A DNA stretch of 64,000 nucleotides from Tahibacter harae (GTDB lineage: Bacteria; Pseudomonadota; Gammaproteobacteria; Xanthomonadales; Rhodanobacteraceae): contig NZ_JANFQO010000007.1 of NCBI RefSeq assembly GCF_024437735.1, positions 124,001-188,000 on the forward strand. The letters are read 5' to 3'. Numbering within the stretch: the first letter of the stretch is position 1; each line of letters starts with the position of its first letter. Below are positions 26,877 to 37,800 of this stretch, piece after piece. Position numbers and translations under genes: made by a program. The notes beneath the pieces were generated by a model. It made no database searches. It had not been told where the DNA came from and worked only from the letters and a program-made list of their open reading frames with translations.

Positions 26877-28137
26877 AATGCCTCAAACTGATCTCCCGCA
26901 ACATCCACGCCAGCGTCCGGTCATCCCCTGACGCGCCATCGGCCGCCGGCACGAAATGCGTGTCGGCGCTGATGCTCAGGTTCACCGGCTGGTCGGCCGC
27001 GCAGCGCAGGTCGATGTTCAGGCGCGAGCGGGCACCGCGTTCCACACGGTGGTTCCAGCGACGGCCGTCGATGTCGATGTTGAGAGTCTGCGCCTGCGGC
27101 AGCTGCGGCGGCGTCCACAGGTCCAGTTCGATGCCGCGCAGCTTGCGCCGCGGCACGAAGCTCATGCGCAGGACCGGCGACACCCACTGGTCGGCCCAGA
27201 TGCCGCTGGGTGCGGACGGCTGCAGCGCGTAGCCCTGCAGCGGCAGGCGCCAGGCGCCGCGCCATTCGGCCACGGTCTGCTGCAGCGCCAGGGTCTGCGC
27301 GCCGTCGCGCTGTTCGCGGCTGTACTGGTAGCGCAGCTGGCCGCGCAGGCGGGTGAAGCGGCGCGCCAGCAGTTGCAGGTCGGCACGGCTGAGGTTGCGG
27401 CCTTCCTGCCAGTCCTCGGGCATGGCTTCGGGCACGTAGATGGTGCCGTGCGGCGGCGCGGCTTCCTCGGCCGGGCGCTGCCGCGTGTACAGATAGATCG
27501 CGAACGACTTGCGCGACAGGTGGCGCTTGTCCTCGGGCAGGCGTATCGCCTCGAAGCCGTGCCAGCTGCGTTCGTTGGTCTCGAAGATCACCGCGCGATT
27601 GAACAGCGGCAGCACCGGCGTGGTGCGGTTGCCGGCGCTGTCCCAGGGATCGGAGAACAGCTGCAGCGCCCCGCCCCAGTCCTGCTCCCATTCCGGATTC
27701 AGGTAAACGATCAGGTTGAGCCGGCGGTGCAGGTTGGTGCCGGGGTGGTAGTTGAAGTCGACATGGGCGTCCAGGCTCTGCCCGTGGCGGTTCTCGTGGG
27801 TGCCGCCGCCGACGTATTCGGCGTCGTAGTGCAGGTCGGCGATGCCGGTGACCTGGGCGACGTAGCGCAGGAATTCCGGGGTCTGGATGAAATCGTCCAG
27901 CCGGCGGTAGGCCGGCGACAGATCGCGTACCTGCATGCGCACGGCCTTGCCTCCGACCTCGCCCATTTCATTGAGCGCGTAGCGGTCTTCAAAGCGCGGG
28001 AAATCCGCCAGCAGCTGCTGGCAGAAAGCAGGGTCCAGGAAGTTGTCGATGACGACGTGGCGGAACGGATCGGCCGTGCGGAAGCGTTCGGCGTCCATGT
28101 CGACGGACTGCCGGGCCTGGGAGGAAAGAGGAGACAT
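26875..28137 (-). CDS. 2OG-Fe(II) oxygenase with extra C-terminal domain
   Basis: A 420-residue non-haem iron enzyme. The prolyl-4-hydroxylase-like core occupies residues 20-220. The iron triad is H125 and D127 in SLDAHVDFNYHPG plus H193 in ERSWHGFEAI, and R209 in SRKSFAIYLYT should bind 2-oxoglutarate. The strand NLIVYLNPEWEQDWGGALQLF is characteristic. An additional 190-residue region follows: a polar helical stretch (LLARRFTRLRGQLRYQYSRE) and a beta-sandwich-like end with LRGIELDLWTPP. Such oxygenases hydroxylate proteins, lipids or sugar nucleotides; here the substrate is unknown. The ATG at 28137 lacks a clear ribosome site, so the start is uncertain; M at 28098 is an alternative. No operon partner. 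Confidence 0.85.
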   Translation of the reverse strand: MSPLSSQARQSVDMDAERFRTADPFRHVVIDNFLDPAFCQQLLADFPRFEDRYALNEMGEVGGKAVRMQVRDLSPAYRRLDDFIQTPEFLRYVAQVTGIADLHYDAEYVGGGTHENRHGQSLDAHVDFNYHPGTNLHRRLNLIVYLNPEWEQDWGGALQLFSDPWDSAGNRTTPVLPLFNRAVIFETNERSWHGFEAIRLPEDKRHLSRKSFAIYLYTRQRPAEEAAPPHGTIYVPEAMPEDWQEGRNLSRADLQLLARRFTRLRGQLRYQYSREQRDGAQTLALQQTVAEWRGAWRLPLQGYALQPSAPSGIWADQWVSPVLRMSFVPRRKLRGIELDLWTPPQLPQAQTLNIDIDGRRWNHRVERGARSRLNIDLRCAADQPVNLSISADTHFVPAADGASGDDRTLAWMLREISLRH

Positions 28138-28477
28138 GGGTGGCTGATGGAGGATGGTCTGAAATGCAGGTGGTGGGCACTGACACGGCGGTGGATGCAA
28201 TCGTTCCGCACGGGTCGCCAGCCACCCGCACGGCAACGGCACAGGCTGTGCGCGGCTGCGCCGGCAGGCCGGCGTGCGCTCCGCCTGGCGTACCAGTGCC
28301 CCGCAAACAGCAAAGCCCGCGCCCGCCGATGAGGGCGGACGCGGGCTGCGGGCTCATCTATACGCCATCGCATGCCGTTTGAACAGATGGAAACGGGCCG
28401 CGCAGCCCCAACCGCCCTCCCGGCCGGCGGCGGCGGGCGCTAGAATCGGCGGCTGCGCCCTCAACCTGGTTATCCGC
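28138..28477. other. divergent intergenic region with a long hairpin
   Basis: Contains an AGCCCGCG-CCCGCC to GGGCGG-ACGCGGGCT hairpin (28314-28347, one mismatch). Read on the minus strand it is followed by TTTGCTGTTTG, so it could attenuate a minus-strand leader. TAGAAT at 28441-28446 is a plausible -10 for isovaleryl-CoA dehydrogenase. No gene is seen. Confidence 0.5.
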
Positions 28478-29635
28478 ATGCGTCCTTTCCCCCTCGGTGA
28501 AGACCTCGACCTCCTGCGCGAATCGGTACGTCAATTTGCGGAGAAGGAAATCGCCCCGCGCGCCGACCATATCGACCGGGAAAACCTGTTCCCGGCGGAT
28601 CTGTGGCGCAAGTTCGGCGAGATGGGGCTGCTCGGCGTCACCGTCCCGGGCGAATACGGCGGTTCGGAGCTGGGCTTCCTTGCCCACCTGGTGGCGATGG
28701 AGGAAATCTCGCGCGCCTCGGGCTCGGTCGGCCTGTCCTACGGTGCGCACTCCAACCTGTGCGTGCAGAACCTGTTCCACAACGGCAATGAGGAACAAAG
28801 GAAAAAGTACATTCCCGGCCTGTGCAGCGGCGAACTGGTCGGCGCGCTGGCCATGAGCGAGCCGGGCGCCGGTTCCGACGTGGTCGGTTCCATGACCTGC
28901 CGGGCCGAACTCAAGGGCGACCGCTGGATCGCCAACGGCTCCAAGATGTGGATCACCAACGGCCCCGACGCCGACGTGCTGCTGGTCTACATGCGCACCG
29001 CGCCGCGCGTGGCCGGTTCGCGCTGCATGACCGCCTTCATCGTCGAGAAGGGCATGAAGGGCTTCTCCACGGCGCAGAAGCTGGACAAGCTCGGCATGCG
29101 CGGTTCCAACACCTGCGAGCTGGTGTTCGAGGACTGCGAGATTCCGGCCGAGAACATCGTCGGCCAGGTCAACGAAGGCGTGCGCGTGCTGATGAGCGGC
29201 CTGGATACGGAGCGCCTGGTGCTGTCCGGCGGCCCCATAGGCCTGATGCAGGCGGCGCTGGACATCACCCTGCCCTACGCGCGCGAGCGCAAGCAGTTCA
29301 ACGCGCCCATAGGCACCTTCGGCATCATGCAGGCCAAGATCGCCGACATGTACACCGCGCTGCAGTCTTCGCGCGCCTTCGCCTACATGGTGGCGCAGGA
29401 TTTCGACCGCGGCACCAAGTCGCGCATAGACCCGGCCTCCTGCCTGCTCAACGCCTCGCAGAACGCAGTCAAGGTGACCCTGGAGGCGATCCAGGCCCTG
29501 GGTGGCAACGGCTATATCAACGAATTCCCCACCGGCCGCCTGCTGCGCGATGCAAAGCTTTACGAAATCGGCGCAGGTACCAACGAAATCCGCCGCATGC
29601 TGATCGGCCGCGAGCTGTTCCACGGCAAATCCTGA
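28478..29635 (+). CDS. ivd: isovaleryl-CoA dehydrogenase
   Basis: A 385-residue FAD enzyme of leucine catabolism that oxidises isovaleryl-CoA to 3-methylcrotonyl-CoA. Acyl-CoA dehydrogenase signatures are clear: [13 protein letters not shown] and [35 protein letters not shown]. The catalytic base distinguishes the type: in most family members it is the E of YEGT, but here that spot is IGAGTNE. Instead Glu245 in [14 protein letters not shown] occupies the place used by isovaleryl-CoA dehydrogenase. The start gives the normal [10 protein letters not shown]-terminus. The MCC beta subunit for the next step is 16 kb away (44692). A GC-rich hairpin follows the stop. Confidence 0.94.
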   Translation: MRPFPLGEDLDLLRESVRQFAEKEIAPRADHIDRENLFPADLWRKFGEMGLLGVTVPGEYGGSELGFLAHLVAMEEISRASGSVGLSYGAHSNLCVQNLFHNGNEEQRKKYIPGLCSGELVGALAMSEPGAGSDVVGSMTCRAELKGDRWIANGSKMWITNGPDADVLLVYMRTAPRVAGSRCMTAFIVEKGMKGFSTAQKLDKLGMRGSNTCELVFEDCEIPAENIVGQVNEGVRVLMSGLDTERLVLSGGPIGLMQAALDITLPYARERKQFNAPIGTFGIMQAKIADMYTALQSSRAFAYMVAQDFDRGTKSRIDPASCLLNASQNAVKVTLEAIQALGGNGYINEFPTGRLLRDAKLYEIGAGTNEIRRMLIGRELFHGKS

Positions 29636-29641
29636 AGCCGC

Positions 29642-29669
29642 CGTCCCCGGCGCCGCGGCGCCGGGGACG
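29642..29669 (+). terminator. GC-rich stem-loop after ivd
   Basis: Thirteen paired bases, CGTCCCCGGCGCC and GGCGCCGGGGACG, starting 7 bp after the ivd stop. It has no T run; it may protect the mRNA 3' end or help stop transcription before the response-regulator gene. Confidence 0.5.
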
Positions 29670-29788
29670 CCCGCCCGGTGTTGCTGCCATGCGGATTGGC
29701 GCGGCGGCCGCAGGTTTCGGCGCGGCCAGGCGTCACCTGCCCGCGCAAACGGGTTAGACTGGGCCGGACTCACTGCGGGAGGGGCCGC

Positions 29789-31315
29789 ATGGGAGTGCTG
29801 GACGACCGGCTCGAATTTGCCGCGGAGCCCATCAGGGCCTTGCCGCCGTGGAAAATCTTGATCGTCGACGACGAGCCCGAGGTGCATAACGTCACCCGGC
29901 TGGTGCTGGGCAATTTCCGCTTCGCCGAACGGCCGCTGGAACTGATCAGCGCCTATTCCAGCCGCGAGGCCGAGGAACTGCTGTCGCGCCACGACGACGC
30001 CGCCGTCGTGCTGCTGGATGTGGTGATGGAGTCCGAGCAGGCCGGCCTGGACCTGGTCCGCACCATCCGCCAGCGCCTGGGCAACCAGTTCGTGCGCATC
30101 GTGCTGCGCACCGGCCAGCCCGGCCAGGCGCCCGAGCACGAAGTCATCGCCGCCTACGACATCAACGATTACAAGGAAAAGACCGAGCTTACCGCGCAGA
30201 AGCTCGCCACCACGCTGTATGCGGCCCTGCGCGCCTACCGCGACATGCGCACCATCGAGGCCAACCGGCGCGGGCTGGAGCAGGTGATCCGCGCCTCCAC
30301 CCAGGTCTTCTCGCACCAGCAGCCGCAGCAGTTCGCCTCCACCGTGCTGGCCCAGCTGGCCGAGCTGGTCGGTGCCGAGAGCGGCGCCCTGTGCTGCCGC
30401 ATCAGCCATCCCAACGGCGCCCTGCCCGAGCATTTCCAGGTCATCGCCGCCAGCGGCGAATACAGCCGCCACCTGGCGGGCAATGCCGAGGAAAAACTGC
30501 CCGATGCGATAGTGCAGTCGCTGCACCAGGCCTTCCTGCGCAAGCAGCACGTGTTCGGCGACGGCCATTACGTGCTGCATTTCGCCGACAGCCATGCCTC
30601 CGAGGCCCTGCTCTACGTCGGCGAGAGCGGCGAGCTGGATGAGATCGGCCAGCGCCTGATGCAGGTGTTCTGCAGCAACGTGGCGATCGCATTCGAGAAC
30701 CTGCACCTGAACCAGGAACTGTTCGACAGTCAGCTGGACATGGTCTACCTGCTGGCCGGCGCGGCCGAATCGCGCTCGCAGGAAACCGCCAACCATGTGC
30801 GCCGGGTCGGCATGCTGGCGGCGATGCTGGGCCGCCTGCACGGCCTGGACGACACGACCTGCGAACTGCTCAAGTACGCCGCACCGCTGCACGACATCGG
30901 CAAGATCGGCATACCCGACGCCATCCTCAACAAGCCCGGCGCGCATACGGCAGAGGAAACCCAGGTCATGCGCACGCATGCCGAGATCGGCGCGCGCCTG
31001 CTCGGCGGCTCGCGCCGGCCGGTGTTCCGCCTGGCCGCCGACATCGCCATCAGTCACCACGAGAACTGGGACGGCAGCGGCTATCCGCACGGACTGGCCG
31101 GCGGCGACATTCCCATCGCCGGCCGCATCACCGCGCTGGCCGACGTGTTCGATGCCCTGGGCAGCCGGCGCTGTTACAAGGAAGCCTGGCCCGAGGCCGG
31201 GATCCGCGCCTTCATCGCCGAACAGCGCGGCGTCAAGTTCGATCCGGGCCTGGTCGACCTGCTGTTCGCCAACTGGGACCAGGTGCTGGGCCTGCGCCGA
31301 CAGCTGCCGGACTGA
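29789..31315 (+). CDS. response regulator with HD-GYP c-di-GMP phosphodiesterase domain
   Basis: A 508-residue signalling protein. Residues 20-150 are a receiver domain with acidic DDE in LIVDDEP and phospho-acceptor D77 in VVLLDVVME. The central part (about 160-320) is a DUF3369-like GAF-type domain. The C-terminal part is HD-GYP: HDIGKIG with H368 and D369, HHENWDGSGYPHGLAGGDIP supplying the G-Y-P motif, and RITALADVFDAL. HD-GYP proteins degrade cyclic di-GMP. The ribosome site GGGAGGGG is ideally spaced for the ATG at 29789. It lies tail-to-tail with the two giant histidine kinases, which have no receiver of their own, so it is a plausible output; that is inference. Confidence 0.93.
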   Translation: MGVLDDRLEFAAEPIRALPPWKILIVDDEPEVHNVTRLVLGNFRFAERPLELISAYSSREAEELLSRHDDAAVVLLDVVMESEQAGLDLVRTIRQRLGNQFVRIVLRTGQPGQAPEHEVIAAYDINDYKEKTELTAQKLATTLYAALRAYRDMRTIEANRRGLEQVIRASTQVFSHQQPQQFASTVLAQLAELVGAESGALCCRISHPNGALPEHFQVIAASGEYSRHLAGNAEEKLPDAIVQSLHQAFLRKQHVFGDGHYVLHFADSHASEALLYVGESGELDEIGQRLMQVFCSNVAIAFENLHLNQELFDSQLDMVYLLAGAAESRSQETANHVRRVGMLAAMLGRLHGLDDTTCELLKYAAPLHDIGKIGIPDAILNKPGAHTAEETQVMRTHAEIGARLLGGSRRPVFRLAADIAISHHENWDGSGYPHGLAGGDIPIAGRITALADVFDALGSRRCYKEAWPEAGIRAFIAEQRGVKFDPGLVDLLFANWDQVLGLRRQLPD

Positions 31316-31423
31316 AGCGCCGGCGCGGGCACCGCTCCGTGCCGGACGCCAACGCAACGCCGCCGCAGGCTAGCCCGCTGCGCGGCTTCGGCGCGCACTT
31401 CCGGACAGGGGCGGAACGCCGTC

Positions 31424-34400
31424 TCAGCCCGGCTCCCAGACAATGTCGAAGCGCGTGCCCTGCCCCGGTGCGGAGCTGCAGCTGATGTGTCCGTGCAGCA
31501 CCTGGGTGACCAGGTTGTAGACGATATGCAGGCCCAGGCCGCTGCCGCCTTCGCCGCGGCGCGTGGTGAAGAACGGCTCGAACACGCGCAGCCGCTCGGC
31601 CTCGTCCATGCCGCGGCCGTCGTCGCCGACGCTGAGCCGGATCTGGCCCGCGGCCGCGCCGATCTCGATGCGGATGGTGCCGGCGGCACCGGCGGCAAAC
31701 GCATGCTGCATCGCGTTGAGCACCAGGTTGCTGACGATCTGGTACAGCGCGCCCGGCGAGGAATGCACCTGCACCGGCTCGGCGCAGACGATCTCCAGCC
31801 GGTACGGCGTAGTGCGCAGCACCGGCCCCAGCATGGTCAGCGTATCGCGTACGGACTGTTCCAGATCGAAGCGGCGCCACTCGTCGGTGGACTGGTCCAC
31901 CGCGGTCTGCTTGAAGCTGCGCACCAGGCGGTCGGCGCGCTGCAGGTTGCGCAGGATCATGTCGCTGCCTTCGCAGGCGGCCTGCTGGAACTCCAGCAGC
32001 TCCGAGCGGCGCAGCTCGCCCGAGGCCAGCCGCGTGCGCAGCAGCGCGGACTGCTGCTGCAGGTGCGAGGCCGCGGTCAGGCAAACGCCCAGCGGCGTGT
32101 TGATCTCGTGCGCGATGCCGGCGACCAGGCTGCCCAGCGAAGCCAGCTTCTCCGCCTCGACCAGCTGGTGCTGGGCGTTGCGCAATTGATCCAGCGTGGC
32201 CTGCAGTTCGCGGTTGCTGCGGCTGACGTCCTCGGTGCGCAGCAGCACGCGCATTTCCAGCTCGTCGTTGAGCTTGCGCAGGGCTTCCTCGCTGCGCTGT
32301 ATGGTCGCCGCCACGTGGCGCGCATAGGCCAGGCGGCGCTGGTTGCGCCGCATCAGCGCGAACAGGCCCAGCAGCACCAGCAGGCCGTAGCCGGCATAGG
32401 CCCAGTTGGAGCGCCACGGCGCCGGCGTGATATCTACCGCGATACTGGTTTCCCGCGGCGTGCCGCCTTCGCGCAGGGCCTGCACGCGGAAACGGTAGGA
32501 ACCGGCGGGTACGCCGGAGAAGGTCACGCTGTGCTGGTCGGGCAATACCGGGATCCAGTCCGGATGCAGGCCGTCCAGGCGGTAGCGGTAATTCACGCGC
32601 GCGCCGGCGCGGTAGTCCAGCGCGGCGAAATCGAAGCCGAACACGCTCTGGGCATGATTCAGGCGCAGGCGTTCGGTATGGGCCAGGGTGCGCTGCAGTA
32701 CCGCATCGGCCGCATCCGGCTGCGGCCGCACCGGCTGGTTGAACAGCAGCAGTTCGTTGAGCACCAGCGGACCTATGTCCGGCGCCGGCGGCAGCCGCTC
32801 GGGGGCGAACACCACCAGCCCGGCCGGGCTGCCGAGATAGACCTGGCCATTGCGGTAGCGGCAGGCGTTGCTGGAATAGCCGCGCCGGTCCAGCGCATTG
32901 AGCAGACCGATGCGTCGCGCGCCCTGGCCGTCGGCCGGATCCAGCCGCAGCAGGCCGTCGGTGGCGCCCAGCCAGAGCCGGCCGGCACCGTCCCCGGTCA
33001 TGCAGACCAGGTTGCGCGAGCCCTCGTCGGCCGGCCAGCGCTGCGGCTCGAAGCGCGCCCGCGCCTGCGCCGCGTCGTAGTACACCCGGTCCAGCCCGGC
33101 GCTGCTGCCCAGCCACAGGCCGCCGTCGCGCGTGGCCAGCAGCGAACGCACCACGTCGCTGCCCGGCCCGGCGCCGGGCGTGCGGCTGCCGGCGTAGCGG
33201 CGCAGACTGCGCCGGTCGCCGTCCAGGCGCGCCACGCCGCCGCCGAACAGGCCGAACCAGATCGCCCGGTCCGGCGTCTCGGCAATACTGGTGACGGTGG
33301 CGACGGACAGGTCGAAGCCGTCGTCGGCCGGCAAGGTGTAATTGGTGAATTCGGTGCATTTGCCGCAAAGGCTGCCCAGCCCGCCGCCGTCGCTGCCCAC
33401 CCACAAGGTGTCGTCCGCATCGACGTACAGCTCGTTGATCAGATTGCCCGGCACCGCGCGGGCATCCGCGGCGGTGCGGCGGAAGTGGCGGAAGCCGCGC
33501 GCACCGGGCTCCAGCCGGTCCACGCCGTGCGCATCCAGGCCCACCCAGAGCGCGCCGTCGCGCGCCAGCGCCAGCGCCGAGACCGCGTTGCTGGCCAGGC
33601 TGGCCGGGTCGTCCGCATCGTGGCGGTAATGCGCCAGCACACCCTGGCCGGGACGGAAATGCACCAGGCCGCCGTCGCGGGCCAGGCCTATCCACAGGCT
33701 GCCGTCGGGCGCGGCGAGCACGGCCTGCACCGCACTGCCGGGCAGGCTGTTCGGATCGGTGCTGCGGCGGTGGTAGACCGTGACCGCCTCGCTGGCCGGA
33801 TCGTGCACGCCTATGCCCTGGCCGGAGCTGCCGCCCCAGATCAGGCCGTCGCGGTCCTCGAACAGCGCATAGACATCGGCCGGCGGGCTGGTCGGATCCG
33901 AGTCGTCGTGGCGGATCTCGATGAAGCGGTCGCTGGCGCGGTCATAGCGCGCCACGCCGCCGCTGGTGCCTATCCAGATCTCGCCGGCGCGGGTCTGCAG
34001 CAGGCCGCGCACCTCGCCGGAACGCAACGCGCCGCCGGCGCCGGCGCGGTAATGCGCCAGCACGCGGCCGTCCAGGCTCACCCGCAGCAGGCCGCCGTCG
34101 AGCAGGCCCACCCAGAGCTGGCTGTCGCGGTCCAGCAGCGCCCATTCCGTGTTCGGCGTGATGCCGTCGACCTGTTCCGGCAGCAGCGGCTTCAGCACCT
34201 CCGAGTGCAGATCCCAGCGCAGCACATTGGTTACCGCGACGAACAGCACGCTGCCGTCGGGTGCGTTGATCACGCGGTGCACACGCTGCAGCGGCGGCGG
34301 CCGGCCCAGGCTGAGATCGCGCGCCACGCCGCGCTGCGGATCGAAGCGCTGCACCGCCACGCCGAAGCTGCCGACCCACAGGTCACCGGAAGGATCCGCA

Positions 34401-34846
34401 TGCAGGGTGCGGATGTAATCGCCGGCCAGCTGCGTCGCCGGGCCGGCGCGGTAGCTGACGAAGCGGTCGCGCTCGGCGTCGTAGCGCGCCAGTCCAGCGC
34501 CGGCGGTGCCCAGCCACAGGCTGCCGTCGGCGGTGGTGGCCAGGCTCATGACCACGTTGTCCGGCAGGCTGTGCGGATCGGCGCGGTCGTGGCGGTAGAC
34601 GCGGAAGCTGCGCCCGTCGAAGCGATTGAGGCCGTCGCGCGTGGCGATCCAGATATGTCCGGCACGGTCCTGCGCGATGGCGCGCACGCGGCCATGGGAC
34701 AGGCCCTGGGCCACGTCGTAGTTCTGGAAGCGCACGGCGTCGGGCTCGATGCTGGCCGCCGCCGCAGGCGGCAGCGGCAGCAGCGCGCACAGTGCGGCAA
34801 GCAGCAGCCGGGCCAGTCCGCGCAATGCGGTCTCAGTCCGTGCCAT
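31424..34846 (-). CDS. giant beta-propeller sensor histidine kinase (second of pair)
   Basis: A 1140-residue membrane sensor. After a signal peptide come two seven-bladed propellers built from Reg_prop repeats of the form G-x-[IL]-W-[IVL]-G-x-x-x-G-[IL] (IWIATRDGLNRFD, LWLGTAGAGLARYD, LWVGLLDGGLLRV and many more, about residues 60-700). A Y_Y_Y domain (about 730-790, RLNHAQSVFGFDFAALDYR to YRYRLDGLHPDWIP) is followed by one membrane helix near 800, a coiled coil, HisKA with H913 in VAGIAHEINTPLG and HATPase_c (NLVLNAMQHAF, DDGRGMDE, GGSGLGLHIVYNL). This is the layout of polysaccharide sensors in Bacteroides and of many Xanthomonadales. It overlaps the upstream paralogue by 14 bp and lacks a receiver domain. 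Confidence 0.93.
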   Translation of the reverse strand: MARTETALRGLARLLLAALCALLPLPPAAAASIEPDAVRFQNYDVAQGLSHGRVRAIAQDRAGHIWIATRDGLNRFDGRSFRVYRHDRADPHSLPDNVVMSLATTADGSLWLGTAGAGLARYDAERDRFVSYRAGPATQLAGDYIRTLHADPSGDLWVGSFGVAVQRFDPQRGVARDLSLGRPPPLQRVHRVINAPDGSVLFVAVTNVLRWDLHSEVLKPLLPEQVDGITPNTEWALLDRDSQLWVGLLDGGLLRVSLDGRVLAHYRAGAGGALRSGEVRGLLQTRAGEIWIGTSGGVARYDRASDRFIEIRHDDSDPTSPPADVYALFEDRDGLIWGGSSGQGIGVHDPASEAVTVYHRRSTDPNSLPGSAVQAVLAAPDGSLWIGLARDGGLVHFRPGQGVLAHYRHDADDPASLASNAVSALALARDGALWVGLDAHGVDRLEPGARGFRHFRRTAADARAVPGNLINELYVDADDTLWVGSDGGGLGSLCGKCTEFTNYTLPADDGFDLSVATVTSIAETPDRAIWFGLFGGGVARLDGDRRSLRRYAGSRTPGAGPGSDVVRSLLATRDGGLWLGSSAGLDRVYYDAAQARARFEPQRWPADEGSRNLVCMTGDGAGRLWLGATDGLLRLDPADGQGARRIGLLNALDRRGYSSNACRYRNGQVYLGSPAGLVVFAPERLPPAPDIGPLVLNELLLFNQPVRPQPDAADAVLQRTLAHTERLRLNHAQSVFGFDFAALDYRAGARVNYRYRLDGLHPDWIPVLPDQHSVTFSGVPAGSYRFRVQALREGGTPRETSIAVDITPAPWRSNWAYAGYGLLVLLGLFALMRRNQRRLAYARHVAATIQRSEEALRKLNDELEMRVLLRTEDVSRSNRELQATLDQLRNAQHQLVEAEKLASLGSLVAGIAHEINTPLGVCLTAASHLQQQSALLRTRLASGELRRSELLEFQQAACEGSDMILRNLQRADRLVRSFKQTAVDQSTDEWRRFDLEQSVRDTLTMLGPVLRTTPYRLEIVCAEPVQVHSSPGALYQIVSNLVLNAMQHAFAAGAAGTIRIEIGAAAGQIRLSVGDDGRGMDEAERLRVFEPFFTTRRGEGGSGLGLHIVYNLVTQVLHGHISCSSAPGQGTRFDIVWEPG

Positions 34847-37800
34847 GGCGCGCTCCGGCGAAACGGATCAATACCTGTATGCCCTCGCCCGGCGCGCTTT
34901 CCACGCTTATCGTGCCGCCCAGCGACTGGGTGACCAGGTTGTAGACGATGTGCATGCCCAGGCCCGAGCCGCCGCGGCCGCGCCGGGTGGTGAAGAAGGG
35001 ATCGAAGACGCGCGCGCGGGTGACTTCGTCCATGCCCACGCCGTCGTCCCGGTAGTCGATGCCGATGTCCTCGCCGCTGCGGCGTATGCCCAGGCGGATG
35101 GTACCGGCGCGCTGGTCGGCGAAGCCGTGGGTCAGCGAATTCGTCACCAGGTTGGTGATGATCTGGTACAGCGCGCCGGGCGCGGTCTCGCACACTACCG
35201 GCGCGGGGCAGTCCAGCTCGACCCGGTGCGGCGTCTTGCGCAGCAGGGGGCCCAATGCGGTGAGGATCTCGTTGACGCTGGCGCCCAGCTCGACCACGCG
35301 GCGATCTTCCGCAGACTGGTCCACCGCGACTTGCTTGAAGCTTTTCACCAGTCGGTCGGCGCGCTGCAGGTTGCGCAGGATCATGCTGGCGCTTTCGCTG
35401 GCGATGTGCTGGAACTGGTCCAGTTCGGCGCGGCTGAGCTTGTCCTCGCGCAGGCGCCGCGCCAGGCGCTGGGCTTCCTCGGCCAGGTGCGAGGCCGCGG
35501 TCACGCCTATGCCCAGCGGCGTGTTGATCTCATGCGCGATGCCGGCGACCAGGCCGCCCAGCGAGGCCAGCTTCTCCGATTCCAGCAGCTGGCGCTGGGT
35601 CAGCGTCAGCTTGTCCAGCGCGTGCTGCAGTTCCAGGTTGGCCGCGCGCAGGTCGGAGGTGCGCCGTTCCACGCGCAGTTCCAGTTCCTCGTTGAGCGCG
35701 CGCAGCGCTTCCTCGGCGCGCTTGAGCGCGTTGATGTCCTGGGTGATGCCGGTCATGCGCAGGGCGCGGCCGTCGCCGGCGCGGTCGACCACGCGGCCGC
35801 GGGTCAGCAGCCAGACCCATTCGCCGGAATGATCCGGCGTGCGGTAGCTGGCCTCGAACACGCTGCTGTCGCCGCGCAGGTGTACGCGCATGGCGTCCTC
35901 GAAGCGCGGCAGGTCGTCCGGATGCACGAAGGGGCGGTAGGCGCCGATGGTCTGGTCGGCGGCTTCAAAGGTGGCGGCCACGTGTTCCAGGCGGTTTTCC
36001 CGGTGCATGCGGCCGCTGGGCAGGTCTATGTCCCACAGCTCGCTGCCGCTGCCGGTGAGGGCAAGCTTGAGGCGTTCCTCGCTGAGCTGGATGCGCTCCT
36101 GTACCGCCTCGCGCCGGCGCCGCTGCGCGCGCAGGCGCAGGCTCAGCAGCAGAACGCCGGCGGCGCCCGCCAGCAGATAGGCCAGATAGGCCAGCGGCGA
36201 CGCCCAAGGCGCCGGCTGCACCGTCACTGCGATGCCGCCCTGCTGGTCCACCCAGTCCCCGCCGTCGCGGCGCGCGCGCACGCGGAAGCGGTAGTCGCCG
36301 GCCGGCAGGTCGGTATAGGTGGCGAAGCGGCGCAGGTGATCGGTCTCGATCCAGCGCGCGTCGTGGCCTTCCAGGCGGTAGGAATAGCGCAGCGATTCGG
36401 CGGCGGAGAAATCCGGCGCGGTGAATTCAAACGTGACATTGTCATCGGAATACGCAAGTTCCACGATGCCGCCGCGCAGCAGGCTGCCGCGCAGCGGCGA
36501 GCCGGGTTCGCGCCAGCGCAGCGGCACGGGTTCGTTGTTGAGCGCCAGGCCCGTGACCAGGGGCGCGGGCACCGGCGCCGGGCGTATCGCCGCCGGATCG
36601 ACGATGCTCAGGCCGTCCAGGCCGCCGAAGGCCAGGCGGCCGTCCGGCAGCACCGCCATGGAACCGATCCAGTAGCCGCGCGACAAGGTGCCGTCGCGCT
36701 CGCCGAAGTTGGTGATGCGCCCGCTCTCCGGCTCCAGCCGGCTGATGCCGACGGTGGTGCTGAGCCAGATGTTGCCGGCGCGGTCCTCGGCAATCTCGCC
36801 GACCGCGTCGGCGGCCAGGCCCTGGCGCGTGCCGAACAGGCGGAACTGGGGCTGGCCGTTGAGCAGGCCGGTCTGCAGCGCCGCACCGCCGCCCTGTACG
36901 CCGAACCAGAGCCGGCCGCGGCTGTCCTCGGCGATGGTCGAGATCGAATCGTTGCCCAGCGAAGCCCCTTCTTCGCCGCGCGTGCGCAGCAGTTCGGCGC
37001 GGCCGCTGGCGCGGTCCAGCCGGCCCAGGCCGGCCGAGCGGTAGGCGAGGAAGAATTCGCCGGCGCGCGTCTCGAACACGGCGTTCAAGGTGTCGCCGGC
37101 CAGGCTGGCCGGATCGGCCGGGTCGGAGACGTGATGGCGGAAGCGCGTGCAGCCGCGGCAGAGTTCATCCAGGCCGTGGTCCTGGGTGCCCACCCACAAG
37201 GTGCCGGCCTTGTCCTCGTAGACGAAGATCAGCGAATCCGCGGCCAGGCTGCCCGCGTCGGCCGGGTCGTGGCGGTAGCGCTCAAAGCGCGTACTGCCCG
37301 GCCGCAGCCGGTTCAGGCCGCCGCCCATGGTCGCCACCCACAGGCTGCCGTCGCTGGCGCGGATCACCGACTGCACGAAATTGTGCGACAGCGAACCCGC
37401 GTCGGCCGGGTCGTTGACATAGCGCTGCAGCACGCCGCGCTGCAGATCCAGATGCACCAGTCCGCCGCCTTCGGTCAGGCCGGCCCAGAGCGTGCCGTCG
37501 GCGTCCGCATGCACGCTGAGCACCGAGCGTGCCGGCAGCGCGCGCGGCTCGTTGGGCACTGCGTCCACGCGGATGAAGGCGCGCGTGCGCGGATCGTGCA
37601 CGCTGAGGCCGTTGACCCAGGATCCCACCAGCAGCAGGCCGCTGCGCTCGCGCAGCAGACTCCACAGGCGGTTGGCCGCGACGGTGTAGTCGCGCGCCGC
37701 ATCGTGGGCGTACAAGGTGAAGCGCTCGCCGGCCGGATCGTAGTGGCCCAGGCCGCGGTTGGGGCTGGTGATCCACAGCCCGCCGTCGGCATCGGGCAGC